Assembly (NCBI GenBank): GCA_900556705.1 | Contig: USPT01000041.1 | Span: 1-8,539, forward strand | Reading direction: 5' to 3' | Length of the DNA stretch: 8,539 nucleotides | Origin: an uncultured Collinsella sp. | GTDB taxonomy: Bacteria > Actinomycetota > Coriobacteriia > Coriobacteriales > Coriobacteriaceae | Part shown: one piece after another, positions 6,551 through 8,539 of the stretch | Layout: each line of letters starts with the position of its first letter | Position numbering within the stretch: position 1 is the stretch's first letter | The notes under the pieces: model-generated | Database searches by the model: none | What the model saw: the letters and a program-made list of their open reading frames with translations, nothing else | Told to the model about the DNA's origin: nothing | Program-made: the position numbers and the translations under genes

Positions 6551-6709
6551 TGGTATCGAACTCCTTAGAGGGTCGTTGTTTGGGTACATGCCGCCGCGGC
6601 AGAGCAGGGCGGCAGGGCAAGTGTCCCATGCCGTGCGGACACGTTTGAGTTACCCTACAAATAATTTGATTTGATAGAACGTAGGGTAACTACTCGGAAG
6701 GGAGGCGCC
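6551..6709. promoter_or_regulatory. Divergent intergenic control region
   Basis: This gap separates the - strand membrane protein gene from the + strand small gene, so promoters for both should lie here. It contains a perfect 10-bp inverted repeat (6649-6690), a smaller dyad GTGTCC/GGACAC at 6621-6626 and 6637-6642, an A/T-rich centre with repeated TTTGAT, and a TTGAGT at 6645-6650 that could be a -35 box. No clear -10 could be fixed. GGGAGG at 6700-6705 is the ribosome binding site of the + gene. Confidence 0.55.
6649..6690. promoter_or_regulatory. Perfect inverted repeat, candidate operator
   Basis: GTTACCCTAC at 6649-6658 and GTAGGGTAAC at 6681-6690 are perfect inverted copies separated by 22 A/T-rich bases. 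The centre-to-centre distance is 32 bases, about three helical turns, so two bound dimers or one looping regulator could face the same side of the DNA. It lies 20 bases before the start codon at 6710, over the expected promoter of that gene. As RNA it could also form a stem in a leader, but it has no T-run. Confidence 0.55.
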
Positions 6710-7021
6710 ATGTCCGTCTTAGACGATGTCCTAGAAGAGGAATACGCACGCTCAAGCCGCCTCTTGGGCCTCATGGAGCAGGAAATCAATCTCCTTCCAA
6801 AGGGCAGCATCCGCATGCGAAACATAAAGGGCCACGAATACTGCTATCTCAACTATCGAGTCGGCGACAAGGTCAAAAGTGACTATGTACCTGCTGCAGA
6901 GGTTGATGAGCTGCAAGCCAAAATCGAACGCCGAAGAGCTCTCGCGGCTGCCATTAGAGAGCAGAAGCGATCTCAGAAGCAAATCATACGAGCGTTGGGA
7001 AGGGTGCCGAACGCTGACTGA
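6710..7021 (+). CDS. Small basic protein of unknown function with an LPKGSI motif
   Basis: I cannot name the family with confidence. The 103-residue protein has an acidic N-terminal helix (residues 1-28), then LPKGSI at 29-34, a beta-like core GHEYCYLNYR at 41-50 and GDKVKSDYV at 52-60, and a long, strongly basic helix from about 63 to 95 rich in R, K and Q. This pattern, proline-lysine-glycine followed by aromatic strands and a basic helix, resembles small DUF6788-like proteins often seen near mobile or defence genes; that is recollection, not a computed match. The basic helix could bind nucleic acid. The start at 6710 follows GGGAGG by four bases; an in-frame ATG at 6671 lies within the inverted repeat and lacks a ribosome binding site. 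The gene is less GC-rich than those to its left and precedes the restriction-like gene in the same direction. Confidence 0.7.
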   Translation: MSVLDDVLEEEYARSSRLLGLMEQEINLLPKGSIRMRNIKGHEYCYLNYRVGDKVKSDYVPAAEVDELQAKIERRRALAAAIREQKRSQKQIIRALGRVPNAD

Positions 7022-7138
7022 GCAACAACAATATGCCTCGAGCATTTTGAAAATCTAACCTCCTACGTTGTTATATACAGCCAACGAGACAATTCGGCGA
7101 TGTAAACTGACATACGCCCAAAACACGAACGATCGATC

Positions 7139-7147
7139 TGTTATCAT
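7139..7147 (+). promoter_or_regulatory. Extended -10 promoter of the restriction-helicase gene
   Basis: TGTTATCAT combines the extended -10 dinucleotide TG at 7139-7140 with TATCAT at 7142-7147, a five of six match to TATAAT. No -35 is seen at the usual distance, which is normal for extended -10 promoters. Transcription would begin near 7154 and leave a leader of about 30 bases before the ATG at 7183. This suggests that the gene can be transcribed independently of the small gene upstream. Confidence 0.45.
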
Positions 7148-7182
7148 GGCGCCAGCATGGTCTTGCGAAAGGTTTGGTCAGG

Positions 7183-8539
7183 ATGACTACGCAGCAGCAG
7201 ATTGATATTGAATTTAACTCGCTTGCACGCGAGAACGATTCACCCAAGCTCATCGCCAACTCTAAGGCGACCGGCGGAACACTACTATCTGTTATCAAGG
7301 AGCAGCTCTCAACCTGCAGCTCTTTTGACTTTTGCGTAGCGTTTGTTGCAGACGGCGGCCTTCAAATCCTGGTCGAGGCGTTCCAGGAGCTCAAACAGCG
7401 TGGCATTAAGGGCAGACTGCTCACGTCCACCTATCTCAACTTCAACTCACCCGATGCCTTTCGCAAGCTGCTGGAATACGACAGCATAGAAGTTCGCGTA
7501 TTCCAGGGTAATTTGCATGCCAAGGGATACATTTTTGATAAGGGAGAAACCAGCACGGTCATCGTCGGCAGCTCGAACATGACGCAGACCGCCCTCACCT
7601 GTAATAAAGAATGGAACGTGCTGTACCAGACTGTCGAGAACAGCCGCCTACTCGGCGAACTGAGGGGCGAGTTTGATTCGTTGTGGAACGACACCTCAAC
7701 CGTTTTGCTTTCCCAAGACTGGATTGAGAACTATGCCGCATATCGATCGGCACGTCCGCCAAAGCCCAAATCGAAACCGACATTCAGATCTGCGGAAACG
7801 CCGGCGCAGAATGACCTCGAAGAAATCAATCCCAATAAAATGCAGCAGCGCGCCCTTGAGGCGCTCGGCGTAATCCACCGCAAGGGCGAGACCCACGCCC
7901 TGCTGGTCTCGGCAACCGGCACCGGCAAGACCTTCCTTTCGGCGTTCGACGTACTCGCAACTAAACCCCGGCGCGTCCTCTTTCTTGCGCACCGTCGGCG
8001 CATTATCGACGCCTCCCGCGCAAGCTACGAACGGCTCTTAGGTAGTACCTATACGTTCGACACCTATCAAACTGGCAAGAATACAAGCAATGCTACCTGC
8101 GTGTTTGCCATGTGTTCTTCGGTCGCCAAACATTTGAGCGATTTCCGTCCCGATGAGTTCGACTACATCGTCATCGACGAGGCCCACCGCACGGGATCCC
8201 AGGGTTACCAATCCATCATGTCGCACTTTACGCCTCGGTTTTATCTGGGTATGACCGCTACACCCAATCGCACCGACGGCTATGACGTCTTTGCCCTTTT
8301 CAATCACGTCATCGCGTTCCAGATCACGCTACAGGACGCTTTGGCCGAGAAAATGCTAGCCCCCTTCCATTATTTTGGCATTCACGATCTGGAGATTGAC
8401 GACGAAACGGTCGAAGATACCGCCTTATTCGGACGCCTAACATCCGACGAGCGCGTACGTCATATCACCGAGAAGATCGAGGAATATAGCGTCACCAAAA
8501 GCAACCGCAGGGGCTTAATTTTCTGCAATCGAAACGCCG
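7183..8539 (+). CDS. PLD nuclease-SF2 helicase protein, SauUSI-like type IV restriction enzyme (partial)
   Basis: The frame is open from the ATG at 7183 to the window edge (452 codons) and continues beyond it. Residues about 20-175 form a phospholipase-D nuclease domain with the HKD motif: H112, K114 and D119 in HAKGYIFD, then GSSN at 129-132. A linker rich in proline and lysine (about 189-205) leads to an SF2 helicase: Q-motif region at 217-226, Walker A ATGTGKT at 244-250, motif Ia near RVLFLAH at 264-270, DEAH at 332-335 and MTATP at 357-361. The beginning of the second RecA domain (GLIFCNRNA) is at the edge. This domain order is that of SauUSI of Staphylococcus aureus, an ATP-dependent enzyme that cuts DNA carrying 5-methylcytosine or 5-hydroxymethylcytosine, with a C-terminal DUF3427 for recognition. 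All visible catalytic residues are intact. AAAGG ten bases upstream is a modest ribosome binding site. Related DUF3427 helicases of unproven function remain an alternative. Confidence 0.85.
   Translation, partial: MTTQQQIDIEFNSLARENDSPKLIANSKATGGTLLSVIKEQLSTCSSFDFCVAFVADGGLQILVEAFQELKQRGIKGRLLTSTYLNFNSPDAFRKLLEYDSIEVRVFQGNLHAKGYIFDKGETSTVIVGSSNMTQTALTCNKEWNVLYQTVENSRLLGELRGEFDSLWNDTSTVLLSQDWIENYAAYRSARPPKPKSKPTFRSAETPAQNDLEEINPNKMQQRALEALGVIHRKGETHALLVSATGTGKTFLSAFDVLATKPRRVLFLAHRRRIIDASRASYERLLGSTYTFDTYQTGKNTSNATCVFAMCSSVAKHLSDFRPDEFDYIVIDEAHRTGSQGYQSIMSHFTPRFYLGMTATPNRTDGYDVFALFNHVIAFQITLQDALAEKMLAPFHYFGIHDLEIDDETVEDTALFGRLTSDERVRHITEKIEEYSVTKSNRRGLIFCNRNA

Noticed and set aside
7033..7048. 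ATGC/GCAT hairpin followed by TTTT as terminator of the small gene
   Set aside because: The stem is only four base pairs, too short to be a credible intrinsic terminator.
7157..7186. ATG at 7157 as start of the restriction-helicase gene
   Set aside because: It is in another frame and reaches a TGA at 7184-7186 after nine codons; the helicase frame begins at 7183.

Overview
The window looks like chromosomal DNA from a GC-rich actinomycete, most likely a gut Coriobacteriia member such as Collinsella. I infer this from the strong G/C bias at third codon positions in the core genes, the DUF2207 protein with a long glycine tail, a leaderless-looking start, and short dispersed repeats of a type I associate with Collinsella. 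No rRNA, tRNA, CRISPR array or complete insertion sequence is visible, so the taxonomic call is an inference.

Layout. 1-294 has no convincing gene. 295-936 (+) is a GNAT acetyltransferase. 937-1424 is non-coding and repeat-rich: three copies of a 16-base REP-like motif, then a 218-base stretch bounded by 17-base inverted repeats with a strong 20-bp hairpin inside. 1425-3368 (-) is a secreted/membrane DUF2207 protein. 3369-3883 is mostly non-coding, with two more copies of the REP-like motif, two hairpins and one weak small ORF. 3884-4894 (+) is glutamyl-Q tRNA(Asp) synthetase (gluQRS) with a -10 box placed for leaderless transcription. 4910-6550 (-) is a compact three-gene run: a small two-helix membrane protein, then two different calcineurin-like metallophosphoesterases joined by an ATGA overlap. 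6551-6709 is a divergent control region with a perfect 10-bp inverted repeat. 6710-7021 (+) encodes a 103-residue protein of unknown function. 7183 to the window edge (+) is the start of a large protein with a phospholipase-D nuclease domain followed by an SF2 helicase; this order matches SauUSI-type modification-dependent (type IV) restriction enzymes.

How the parts fit. The left three quarters is ordinary housekeeping and envelope content broken up by repeats. The right end (from about 6590) looks different: it is less GC-rich, has its own control region, and carries a probable phage-defence or DNA-restriction gene preceded by a small unknown gene. That is the part most worth following, and the window cuts the key gene before its C-terminal specificity region.
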